Below are positions 1 through 7,063 of a DNA stretch of 7,188 nt, piece after piece. A model generated the notes under the pieces. It had not been told where the DNA came from. It ran no database searches and was given only the letters and a program-made list of their open reading frames with translations. This stretch comes from an uncultured Alphaproteobacteria bacterium (GTDB lineage: Bacteria > Pseudomonadota > Alphaproteobacteria > Rickettsiales > UBA1997): the NCBI GenBank assembly GCA_903927415.1, contig CAIYMZ010000032.1:1-7188 (forward strand), given 5' to 3'. The number at the start of each line of letters is the position of its first letter. The stretch's first letter is position 1. Position numbers and translations under genes: made by a program.

Positions 1-94
1 GAGCAAGTGCGGGGTGACAACTCATATTCAGTGTCACCCCGCACTTGTTGCGGGGTCCATTTTTAAAGTTCGGTATTTTGAATCAGTTTGAGTA
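1..94 (+). repeat. Composite palindromic repeat, copy A (left end outside the window)
   Basis: A 16-bp perfect inverted repeat pairs 4-19 (caagtgcggggtgaca) with 32-47, around a 12-base loop. A second hairpin is nested in the right arm: accccgc at 36-42 with gcggggt at 50-56. A single-stranded tail with the core aaagttcggt (65-74) follows and runs to about 94. Aligned without gaps to copy B at 2110-2173 (then one inserted base), the whole unit is conserved, including the tail, so this is a defined mobile or dispersed element and not a lone hairpin. Position 1 corresponds to base 2110 of copy B, so about eight bases of the element lie off the left edge. It resembles in style the small palindromic repeats of Rickettsiales and related genomes; the exact family is not assigned. 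Confidence 0.8.
36..64 (+). terminator. Possible intrinsic terminator formed by the right arm of repeat copy A
   Basis: A 7-bp GC-only-but-one stem (accccgc 36-42 / gcggggt 50-56) with a 7-base loop is followed after three bases by five T residues (60-64). This fits a rho-independent terminator for a plus-strand gene lying left of the window. The hairpin belongs to the repeat element, so any terminator role may be incidental. The alternative, longer 4-47 stem ends further from the T-run and would be a weaker terminator. Confidence 0.4.
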
Positions 95-115
95 TACACA
101 ACTAACTTACGCCTC

Positions 116-904
116 ATGACTTACGACTTACGACTGAAAAAAATAAATTGGTTTGGCGCCTACACCCTCCTCAAAAAAGAAGTTTGGCGTTTCCTCAAAG
201 TTTATCACCAAACTTTATTTTCTCCCACCGTTAACATCATTCTTTTTCTCGCAGTTTTTTCACTTTCGGTTGGGCATCAAATTGAAAATATCGCCGGCGT
301 TCCTTTCGATATTTTTATGTCCGCAGGCCTGATAATGATGGCGGCGATGCAAAATTCTTTTGCGAATTCTTCGTCATCTTTCGTGATGGGCAAGGTGATG
401 GGACACATTGTTGATTATTTAATTCCGCCGCTCGGAGCTTTTGAGTTACTCTTTGCCTTCACGATTGGCGCGGTGTTGCGAGGAATTTGTGTGGCGATTA
501 TTTCCTTCGCCGTAATTTCAATTTTCGTTTCGCTGCCAATTTTCAGCTGCGCCCATTTAATTTTTTACCTAATTTTCTCCTGCATGTTTCTCGGTTTGCT
601 CGGCGTTTTATGCGGCGTGATTTCCGAAACTTTTGACCACATGTCCGCAATGACGAGCTACGTCATCACCCCGCTCACCTTCTTGTCGGGCACGTTTTAC
701 TCGACAAATTCTCTGCCAGAATTTTGGCAAAAAGTTTCTCACGCTAATCCATTTTTTTACATGATTGATGGCTTCAGATTTTCTATCACCGGCTATCACG
801 ACGGAAATTTATTGACGGGAGAAATTTACATTTGCATTTTGAATTTAATTCTTGGCTTTGCACTTTATCTGATGATCAGGCGCGGTTACAGAATTAAGAA
901 CTAA
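116..904 (+). CDS. ABC-2 type transporter permease subunit
   Basis: The 262-residue protein is the inner-membrane channel half of an ABC exporter of the ABC-2 family (the group of YadH and NodJ, which move polysaccharides, drugs or other amphipathic substrates). About six hydrophobic segments are visible, near residues 36-53, 63-80, 110-138, 145-170, 180-195 and 236-255. A short amphipathic N-terminus comes first, and the end is basic (RRGYRIKN). The family signature sits between segments 5 and 6: TPLTFLSGTFYS (185-196) followed by NPFFYMIDGFR (211-221). Length is normal for the family. The ATG at 116 is the only early ATG in frame and has no Shine-Dalgarno sequence. No ATP-binding subunit is in the window, so the partner must lie to the left or elsewhere. 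dprA follows 28 bases later on the same strand and may be co-transcribed. Substrate unknown. Confidence 0.88.
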   Translation: MTYDLRLKKINWFGAYTLLKKEVWRFLKVYHQTLFSPTVNIILFLAVFSLSVGHQIENIAGVPFDIFMSAGLIMMAAMQNSFANSSSSFVMGKVMGHIVDYLIPPLGAFELLFAFTIGAVLRGICVAIISFAVISIFVSLPIFSCAHLIFYLIFSCMFLGLLGVLCGVISETFDHMSAMTSYVITPLTFLSGTFYSTNSLPEFWQKVSHANPFFYMIDGFRFSITGYHDGNLLTGEIYICILNLILGFALYLMIRRGYRIKN

Positions 905-932
905 ACCCCTACCACTTCAATCACCAAAAACC

Positions 933-2048
933 ATGACCATGACCCAAGAGCAGCTCAATTGGCTACGTCTCGCGCGCAGCGAGAATGTCGGCAAATCAAC
1001 TTTTTTCCGTTTAATTAAAATTTTCGGCTCGGCGCAAAAAGCGTTGGAGCGTCTTGCTGACTTGTCGCAGCGCGGAGGTCTGTCGCACAAAATAAAAATT
1101 TGTTCAGCGGCTGATGCGGAAAAAGAATTCAGTAGCACGCAAAAATTTGGCGCAAAAATTTTACTTTTTTCCGACGCAAATTATCCGCGATTGCTGCGTG
1201 AAATTCCTGATCCAGCCCCGATTTTAACGGTTAAAGGTGATATTGAATTTTTTCAAAATGATACCATCGCCATCGTTGGACCTAGAAACGCCTCCTTCAA
1301 CGGCACTGCCTTCGCTAAAAAAATCGCGCTGGAACTCGGTCAAAATTCCATCATTACGGTTTCTGGAATGGCGCGCGGCATTGATGCTGCAGCGCATGAA
1401 GCTTCGATTTTAAGCGGTACGATCGGCGTCATTGGCGGAGGCATCAACAACATCTATCCGTCAGAAAATTCTAAACTTTTTGAACAAGTGATGAATAGAG
1501 GCTTACTTGTCACTGAAGTGCCGTTTGGTGCGCCACCGCAAGGCGGAAATTTCGTTCAAAGAAATCGTTTAATTTCCGGATTGTCTTTGGCGGTAATTGT
1601 GGTTGAAGCGGGATTGAAATCAGGAAGTTTAATCACTGCAAGATTTGCCGCCGAGCAAGGCCGCGAAGTGTTTTCGGTGCCGGGATCACCTTTCGATCCA
1701 AGATGTCGCGGCACTAATCGTCTCATCAAAGATGGCGCCAACATGTTCGAAAATATCGAAGATATTTTGAACGAATTACCAAATTTGCGCGCTAGATTTT
1801 CTGATGCTGGAAAGCTGCGCGAGCTGGATGTTGAAGAGTTCGTCGCGCCTGAACCAAAAATTCCAAGCAACTCAGAAATCCAAAAAATCCGCGAAGAAAT
1901 TTTGCAAAAATTAAATTTTGTGCCGATCGAAATCGAAGATATTATTCACGATTTGCAGCTGCCTTCAAGGCTTGTGAATGTTGCGCTGGTTGAGCTTGAG
2001 CTTGCGGATAAAATTGAGATTAATTTTGGGAAGGTGGTGAGGAGATGA
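933..2048 (+). CDS. dprA: DNA-processing protein DprA (DNA uptake / RecA loader)
   Basis: DprA binds incoming single-stranded DNA in the cytoplasm during natural transformation and loads RecA onto it. The 371-residue protein has the full three-part layout: an N-terminal helical SAM-like domain (about 1-75), the Rossmann-like DprA core (about 80-285) and a C-terminal winged-helix domain (about 312-371). Core motifs are intact: IVGPRNAS (114-121), SGMARGID (144-151), GVIGGGINNIYPSEN (165-179), RNRLISGLS (210-218), SGSLITARFA (230-239) and VFSVPGSPFDPR (246-257) with GTNRLIKDGA (260-269). The last pair is close to the alphaproteobacterial form. An ATG at 939 is in frame and equally possible as the start; neither has a Shine-Dalgarno sequence. 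No frameshift or missing motif is seen, so the protein should be functional. Whether this organism is competent cannot be told from here, as DprA is kept in many non-competent lineages. Confidence 0.96.
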   Translation: MTMTQEQLNWLRLARSENVGKSTFFRLIKIFGSAQKALERLADLSQRGGLSHKIKICSAADAEKEFSSTQKFGAKILLFSDANYPRLLREIPDPAPILTVKGDIEFFQNDTIAIVGPRNASFNGTAFAKKIALELGQNSIITVSGMARGIDAAAHEASILSGTIGVIGGGINNIYPSENSKLFEQVMNRGLLVTEVPFGAPPQGGNFVQRNRLISGLSLAVIVVEAGLKSGSLITARFAAEQGREVFSVPGSPFDPRCRGTNRLIKDGANMFENIEDILNELPNLRARFSDAGKLRELDVEEFVAPEPKIPSNSEIQKIREEILQKLNFVPIEIEDIIHDLQLPSRLVNVALVELELADKIEINFGKVVRR

Positions 2049-2101
2049 GTGGTTAAATAGATGCGTTCAAGTTGAAGAAGCCGATCCAATTCTTGTTTTC
2101 T

Positions 2102-2173
2102 GGACCCCGCAACAAGTGCGGGGTGACACCAAGAGTGAGTTGCCATCCCGTACTTGTTGCGTGGTCAGTTTTT
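2102..2173 (+). terminator. Possible terminator for dprA, formed by repeat copy B
   Basis: The long hairpin 2102-2166 is followed by five T residues (2169-2173) in the direction of dprA, which ends 53 bases upstream. The stem has several mismatches but keeps an uninterrupted acttgttgcg/cgcaacaagt core. In the opposite direction no T-run follows the hairpin, so it would not be a good terminator for the minus-strand gene. The role is inferred from structure and position only. Confidence 0.35.
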
Positions 2174-2204
2174 GAAAGTTCGGTTTCTTGAATCAGTTTT
2201 GGTA
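2102..2204 (+). repeat. Composite palindromic repeat, copy B (complete but degenerate)
   Basis: This is the second copy of the element seen at the left edge, in the same orientation. Its left arm (2102-2128) pairs with its right arm (2141-2167) with several mismatches, around a 12-base loop. The nested hairpin accccgc/gcggggt is intact in the left arm (2104-2110 with 2118-2124) but mutated in the right arm (cggggt has become cgtggt). The tail (aaagttcggt and gaatcagttt) matches copy A apart from one extra g at 2174 and a few substitutions. The element fills most of the gap between the convergent dprA and metallopeptidase-ankyrin genes and ends 12 bases from the latter's stop codon. Its minus strand is open as a short reading frame, which I take to be chance or a property of the repeat. 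Confidence 0.8.
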
Positions 2205-2216
2205 CAGTCTTCGCTT

Positions 2217-4595
2217 TTACTCGCGAGTAGGTTCGCATCTTACGGCCACAGCTGTCGCTCCCGCAGCAGAAACATCTCCTGAGGCTTTCTCTGATTCTTT
2301 TCTCTCGCTAACTCCGCCACCAACTCTTCTCTCTGCAAAAATTTTTGCGGCGCGTTCTCGTGATTCTGTAGGGAATGTTCCCACCACTTTTGCAAAAACT
2401 TCCTCTGACGCATAATTTGCTAAACTATCAACAAAGTTTCTGCTATCGCTACAATTGACCACAAAAGGATCGTATCCGAGCTCAACAAGTCTTCTAGTCA
2501 AAGCGAGCCAGTGTTCTAATTGTGCCTCTTCTTCTTTTTTTAAGTCCATTATTTCTGCTGCGACACACCCTAACAAAGAATCGTTACGTTTATACATATC
2601 AAGCCGGCTTGGCAGGGATTCTCCTCGCTCAACCATTGCGTTTATTTCCATCAAAAATTTTTGGGGATTTTTCTCTTTTTCAGCCATCTGCAGTGAATTA
2701 CATTTTAGTAATAATCCTTTCTGAGCGCTAGTGTAGTAGCTTTGAGCTATGAAATTGCCCAATGTTTCATTTCTAGCAACATAGCAGTAATCTATAAAAT
2801 TATTTCCCAAGATATCTGCCGGATCCTTTATTTCTCTACGCGCTAAGGTGCTTTCAAAATCTTCAATGGTCATTGTTCTTACTTCTTCAACTAAGGTGGG
2901 ATTGGCAAAATCTCGCGCCACATCTCGTGCTAAAAAAAGATAAGCTGATTTTAAACCAGACTGTACGCGCATTTCCCTAAAAGCTGAGGTAGCTTCTTCT
3001 GACCATAATTCTCCCTCACTTGATTTTGCGGCCAGATAGTTTGCCAGCCTTCTTAGCATGGGTAAATTTTCTCCCAACATTTTATGAACTTCTTTTGTTT
3101 TGCGGAAAGTCAAAGCCATTGCCGGATCATCGTAATCCATAGCAAGTTCAAGAGCGCTTTGTTCCAAACTGTCTTTTGCTGTTACGTCAAATCCTGAGGT
3201 AATTATTCCCGTAATTGCGGCAGAATCTTTTCTTCTTACGGCATCATGAAGCGGTGTTGAGACATAAGAGGCACAAGTCGGAACTTCTGTGAATGGCAGA
3301 GTTGTGTCTGCGAAATGCAGTCCTGTTGTTGCAGAGATCCTTGCGGATGTTGCCCTCATCATCTCTACTTCTTCACGAAAAAATGCGATACATTCTGTCA
3401 AGCCGCAGCGTTGGATGATTTCAAAGGCTCGCGCTTCATCGCATGGTTTTAGTGGATTTTTGACATCAACCATAATTCCCAAGGCATTTCCTACCCTCAC
3501 AACTATTTCGACATGTCTAGTTTTCTCATCTTCTGCATATGACTTCACAAAATCAAAAACCGCCAATGGTTGAAATCGTGTGGCAGAAACTCCTGTCATT
3601 TTAGAACGTGATATTATTTCCAAGCATGATTCTTCTCTAACTGCAGCGGCTTCTTTTAGCATTAACTCCATTCTTGCTTTAATCGCGGGAGCAGTTTCGT
3701 CACTTGGTAAGTAAGGCAGTACACTTCCGTTGTTGAATGATTTTTCCCAAGCGTGATGTAATTCATGGATAATTGTCCCTTTGATATCACGATCTCCACG
3801 AATGCTTTCTGTGCCATCTTTGTCTGCTCCTCGGAGAGAAATCATGGCTATGTTTCTTACGCTAAGTCCAGACGTTACATCATCGTCGAAATATCCTCGT
3901 AGAAGATCGTCGTTAAAAACGATTTTTAATGGCTCTCTGACTTCTATTTTTCCGGCGCGATCACAATATTGTCCACGTGTTGCATGGGCAATAACTCTAA
4001 GTAGCGGCTGCAGTGATTCGATTTGCCACAATTCATGAAACATTTTTCTGACGCCGGCTAAATTGTAAAAAGTGCCGGAAACAAAAGATGCGCTTGTTAG
4101 CGCGTCGGGCACACTTAATTCTCGAGCGGCCACGCCTTCGCGCAATGGCAAGGCGCAGTTTAGATAAGGGACTAGGCTGTCCTCAACGGCATTACAGCTT
4201 TGTAGGGGGTAAGCTACCCAGATAAATTTTTCTTCTTCTTCCGGAATTTCTTTGCTGCTGGGAACTGCCCCGATCGCTCTGTGAAATAGAGCAAATTCTT
4301 TTTTGATTTTTTGATCTTGATTGGTTCTGCGATAGAGCTCCATTTTTGCTGTAAAAACGGATGCGACAATCAATTTAGAAACCCCATTATTAATCGAAAG
4401 TTTGCGATCAATTATTGTGTTACATTCATCGACATATCCTTGGACAGCTGCTGCATTTAGTTCTTTCCCTTCTTCGGCATCAATTCTCGACAAACTTCCA
4501 AACAGAGAATCAACCGCGCTTTTGCCAGCCAATAAAGGATCTGTATCTTCGGCTAATGAGCGAGTTTTGTAGGGATAAAGGTTTTTAAATTTCAT
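2217..4595 (-). CDS. Putative HExxH zinc metallopeptidase with ankyrin-type repeats (downstream paralogue)
   Basis: I do not recognise this 792-residue protein as a named family. It is a clear paralogue of the neighbouring gene at 4661-7063. Visible in order: an N-terminus MKFKNLYPYK; a helical region with conserved blocks LNCALPLREGV (145-155), ELSVPDALTSASF (159-171) and SGLSVRNIAMISL (242-254); a zinc-binding and catalytic HELHH (277-281) followed by AWEK; the block RHVEIVVRV (360-368), whose E363 may be the third zinc ligand; then an ankyrin repeat from TPLHDAV (447-453) to QSALELA (479-485). Further degenerate repeats run to RRLVELGYDP (701-710). In this copy the second TPLH motif is lost (KCNSLQMA at 631-638). 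The tail is low-complexity. There is no Sec signal peptide or transmembrane helix, so export would need a dedicated secretion system. The architecture suggests a host-directed effector or toxin; substrate unknown. The start ATG matches that of the paralogue. Confidence 0.72.
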   Translation of the reverse strand: MKFKNLYPYKTRSLAEDTDPLLAGKSAVDSLFGSLSRIDAEEGKELNAAAVQGYVDECNTIIDRKLSINNGVSKLIVASVFTAKMELYRRTNQDQKIKKEFALFHRAIGAVPSSKEIPEEEEKFIWVAYPLQSCNAVEDSLVPYLNCALPLREGVAARELSVPDALTSASFVSGTFYNLAGVRKMFHELWQIESLQPLLRVIAHATRGQYCDRAGKIEVREPLKIVFNDDLLRGYFDDDVTSGLSVRNIAMISLRGADKDGTESIRGDRDIKGTIIHELHHAWEKSFNNGSVLPYLPSDETAPAIKARMELMLKEAAAVREESCLEIISRSKMTGVSATRFQPLAVFDFVKSYAEDEKTRHVEIVVRVGNALGIMVDVKNPLKPCDEARAFEIIQRCGLTECIAFFREEVEMMRATSARISATTGLHFADTTLPFTEVPTCASYVSTPLHDAVRRKDSAAITGIITSGFDVTAKDSLEQSALELAMDYDDPAMALTFRKTKEVHKMLGENLPMLRRLANYLAAKSSEGELWSEEATSAFREMRVQSGLKSAYLFLARDVARDFANPTLVEEVRTMTIEDFESTLARREIKDPADILGNNFIDYCYVARNETLGNFIAQSYYTSAQKGLLLKCNSLQMAEKEKNPQKFLMEINAMVERGESLPSRLDMYKRNDSLLGCVAAEIMDLKKEEEAQLEHWLALTRRLVELGYDPFVVNCSDSRNFVDSLANYASEEVFAKVVGTFPTESRERAAKIFAERRVGGGVSERKESEKASGDVSAAGATAVAVRCEPTRE

Positions 4596-4616
4596 GATCG
4601 TAAAATTTTAATTCGA
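4596..4616 (-). promoter_or_regulatory. Conserved leader box upstream of the downstream paralogue
   Basis: Read on the minus strand, TCGAATTAAAATTTT (4616-4602) lies exactly six bases before the ATG at 4595. The same 15 bases at the same distance precede the neighbouring paralogue, while sequence further upstream is unrelated. TAAAAT (4610-4605) resembles a -10 box; a transcript starting the usual distance downstream would begin within a few bases of the ATG, giving a leaderless or nearly leaderless mRNA. There is no -35 match at the expected spacing and no Shine-Dalgarno sequence. It could instead be an AU-rich ribosome-recruiting leader or an operator (AAAATTTT is self-complementary). Confidence 0.45.
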
Positions 4617-4660
4617 GTTTTTGTGCTTTTGTTTAATCAGCTTCTTCATCTGGAATGAGT

Positions 4661-7063
4661 CTAGAGCCCATTTCCTTCGGTTCTTTGTTCGCCACCTAAA
4701 GGTGCGGCTTCAGGCGACTTAACGCCACCAATTCCTGCGCTGCCGCCCACTTCCGCCCCGATAAATTCCTGAATTTGTTTTTGTTTTTCTTCCGGCAAAG
4801 ATTCCATGAATTTCTCAAAAATTCTTGGAGCGCTGCGTGACAATATTTTTGCAAAACAGTTATGATCCTCCTCCACCGCAATCGGATCAGCTCCCAATTC
4901 AACAAGTCTTCGAGCTACATTAATCCACTTCTCAATTTCTGTTTCTGGAGCGTCTTTTTTTATCAGATTCATGGCAACATTTTTCAGTGGTGAGTCGCTG
5001 AATTGATCCATGTAAAGTCTTTCCGGAAGCGCTTCCCCAGCTTTCGCCATTTCTTCCACAGCTGTTAAAAATTTTTCCGGATCTTTTTCTTTTATGGCGC
5101 GATGAAGCGGCGTGAGTTTTACAAGTTTTTTAGTTGTGACATTTACAAAAAAATCATTTTTGACCAACTCCTTCAAATCTTCTCGATCAGCCTTAAAGCA
5201 GTAATAGTCCAAGCTATTTCCAAGCCGATCTTCGCCAATAGTTTCGCCGCGCTCGAGTTCTGTCCTAAAATTTTCAAGAGTTTTGGTTTTTAATTCTTCA
5301 ACCAATTTTGGATCGATAGCTGAAATTCGAGCTTCGTAAAAAATTTTCCACGGAGTCCCTGAAGTTTTTGACATAGCTTCTCTGAATAATGCGCAAGCCG
5401 TCTCGGACGATTCTGGATCGTCATCATTCATTCCTCTGGCAACCAGATAAAAAGCCAATCGCCGTAGCAAAGTTAAATCTTTTCCTAACGCAGCTAAAAC
5501 TTTTGGAGATCGCAAAAATGCAAAAACTAATTTCGGATCATCACAATTCATTGCCAATTCTAGCGCGGTTTGTCCCAAACCATCTTTTGCGTTTGGATTG
5601 TCACTGGTCTCAATTTCTTCCACGAGTTCTTTGATTGAAACTCGGTTTCTCACCGCTTCATGCAGTGGCGTCGATGAAGAGTCTTTGGCGTAATCCGGCA
5701 TTTCTGTGATTGGCTTTGCTGCTGCAAAAGTGCCAAATTCCTCTCCCATTTTTCCTGAAATTTTTCTCATGCGCTCTTGCTCTCTGCGAAAAAAATCAAC
5801 GCATTTTGTGAGGCCAGAAAGATTCATTAATTCGAAAGCTCTAGCCTCGGTGCATCCACCTTCTCCCACCATTCCAGCCAATGAAGCAGGAACTCTAACG
5901 ACGATTTCTACGTGCCTAGTTCGATCATCTTTTGGATAGCCGCTCAAAGCGTGAAAAGTGTGGTAAGGCTCTGGATCTGTTGTCGCATATCCGTTAAACC
6001 TACTTCTGATTTTTATGCTATTTTCCTCCCCAACTTTTTCAGCCTCTTTGCACATTTCTCGAAGCATTTTTTTTATCTCTTCATCCGGATCGGAAAGTGG
6101 CGTGACTTGACTCGGTTTCAATCCGCGTTTTTTTGGAGGAAGAGGAGTTTCCGAATAAGGCAGAGCCGAATAAGAATCGTGAGAAAATTTTTCCCAAAAA
6201 TGGTGAAGTTCGTGAATCACAGTATTTTTGATGGCCGTATCGGAGCGCGGTTGGTCAAGGCCTTGAGCGTTATTTCCCGCTAGTGAAATCCAAACCACAT
6301 CACCTTGGCTAAGGCCGCTTCCCGTGTTCGAATCAAAATATCCGCTGAGTAGTTTGTTGCTGAAAACCAATTTTAATTTTTCTCGGTCTTTGATTCTATC
6401 GCCACAATAATGACCGCAAGCTGCGTAAGCTAGATTGGTCATCAATGGTTGTAGTGCTTTAACCTGCCACAATTCATGAAAAATTTTTCGTAAATGGTTT
6501 TTATTGAAATCATCTTCACAAATAAAAGAGGCGCTGGCCAAGGCATCAGGCACTGACAATTCTGGAAGAGTAACTCCATCTTTTAGAGGAAGGGTGCAGT
6601 TCAATTGCGGGATCAAATCTTTTTTTAATTTAGCGAGGTTGCTGGTGGAGAAAGAAATGTATTTTTTTTCGAGATCGGAAAGTGCGCCCAATGATGTTTT
6701 GACAGCGTCATCAGCCCTACAAAAATCACTGTAATTTTTTCTAATCTCACCTTGCTGTCCAAGCCGAGAATAAATTTCCATTTTTGCGGCGAAGGTTAGG
6801 GCGATTATTGCACAAGACATTGGTCTGTCGCGCAGGAGAAGTTGTTTACGAATTAAAATTTCACAATTCTCGAGCAAAGTTTCCGATGCCTCTCTCAGTC
6901 CTTCCGGATTATTTTCAAATCCGCTAAGCTGCTCAAACAGCGCATCCACCTCATCTTTTTCTGTAAACATTTTTCGATCAAAAACTTTTTCTGCGAAAAA
7001 AAATTTTGCTCGGTTCAATTTGCCGAATGGCTTTTTGTAAGGATGGAGATCCGCGAATTTCAT
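4661..7063 (-). CDS. Putative HExxH zinc metallopeptidase with ankyrin repeats (upstream paralogue)
   Basis: This 800-residue protein of no family I can name has the same plan as the gene that follows it 65 bases downstream. It begins MKFADLHPYK and has shared blocks LNCTLPLKDGV (154-164), ELSVPDALASASF (168-180) and GSGLSQGDVVWISL (248-261). The zinc-peptidase motif VIHELHHFWEK puts H284, E285 and H288 in the HExxH positions. RHVEIVVRV (383-391) follows, with E386 the likely third ligand. Ankyrin repeats start at TPLHEAV (465-471) with NAKDGLGQTALELA (491-504). A second clear one starts at TPLHRAIKEKD (651-661), and RRLVELGADP (718-727) is near the end. It differs from the paralogue in a basic, proline-rich insert at about 304-328. 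The Gly/Pro-rich tail (773-800) is hydrophilic. No signal peptide or membrane helix is seen. I chose the ATG at 7063; a TTG at 7069 would add two residues, but the paralogue also begins ATG-AAA-TTY. An effector role is inference. Confidence 0.75.
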   Translation of the reverse strand: MKFADLHPYKKPFGKLNRAKFFFAEKVFDRKMFTEKDEVDALFEQLSGFENNPEGLREASETLLENCEILIRKQLLLRDRPMSCAIIALTFAAKMEIYSRLGQQGEIRKNYSDFCRADDAVKTSLGALSDLEKKYISFSTSNLAKLKKDLIPQLNCTLPLKDGVTLPELSVPDALASASFICEDDFNKNHLRKIFHELWQVKALQPLMTNLAYAACGHYCGDRIKDREKLKLVFSNKLLSGYFDSNTGSGLSQGDVVWISLAGNNAQGLDQPRSDTAIKNTVIHELHHFWEKFSHDSYSALPYSETPLPPKKRGLKPSQVTPLSDPDEEIKKMLREMCKEAEKVGEENSIKIRSRFNGYATTDPEPYHTFHALSGYPKDDRTRHVEIVVRVPASLAGMVGEGGCTEARAFELMNLSGLTKCVDFFRREQERMRKISGKMGEEFGTFAAAKPITEMPDYAKDSSSTPLHEAVRNRVSIKELVEEIETSDNPNAKDGLGQTALELAMNCDDPKLVFAFLRSPKVLAALGKDLTLLRRLAFYLVARGMNDDDPESSETACALFREAMSKTSGTPWKIFYEARISAIDPKLVEELKTKTLENFRTELERGETIGEDRLGNSLDYYCFKADREDLKELVKNDFFVNVTTKKLVKLTPLHRAIKEKDPEKFLTAVEEMAKAGEALPERLYMDQFSDSPLKNVAMNLIKKDAPETEIEKWINVARRLVELGADPIAVEEDHNCFAKILSRSAPRIFEKFMESLPEEKQKQIQEFIGAEVGGSAGIGGVKSPEAAPLGGEQRTEGNGL

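Noticed and set aside
78..98. Promoter for the permease: TTGAAT (78-83) with TATACA (93-98)
   Set aside because: The spacing between the hexamers is 9 bases instead of about 17, and the first lies in the repeat tail. At most TATACA could be a -10 box on its own.
2053..2238. Short minus-strand reading frame across repeat copy B (61 codons)
   Set aside because: It is the repeat element read through, overlaps the 3' end of the metallopeptidase-ankyrin gene, and has no start signal or family match.
4022..4039. Second HE-containing motif FHELWQ in both paralogues as an alternative zinc site
   Set aside because: It lacks the second His of HExxH (H-E-L-W-Q), so it cannot form the motif; it is conserved as part of the N-terminal region.
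4617..4660. Terminator between the two paralogous genes
   Set aside because: No GC-rich hairpin with a T-run is visible on the minus strand; read-through into the second gene is possible.
5912..6283. Longest plus-strand frame inside the upstream paralogue (123 codons)
   Set aside because: It is antisense to the conserved peptidase region, and its translation has no family-like features; the minus-strand frame is supported by homology to the sister gene.
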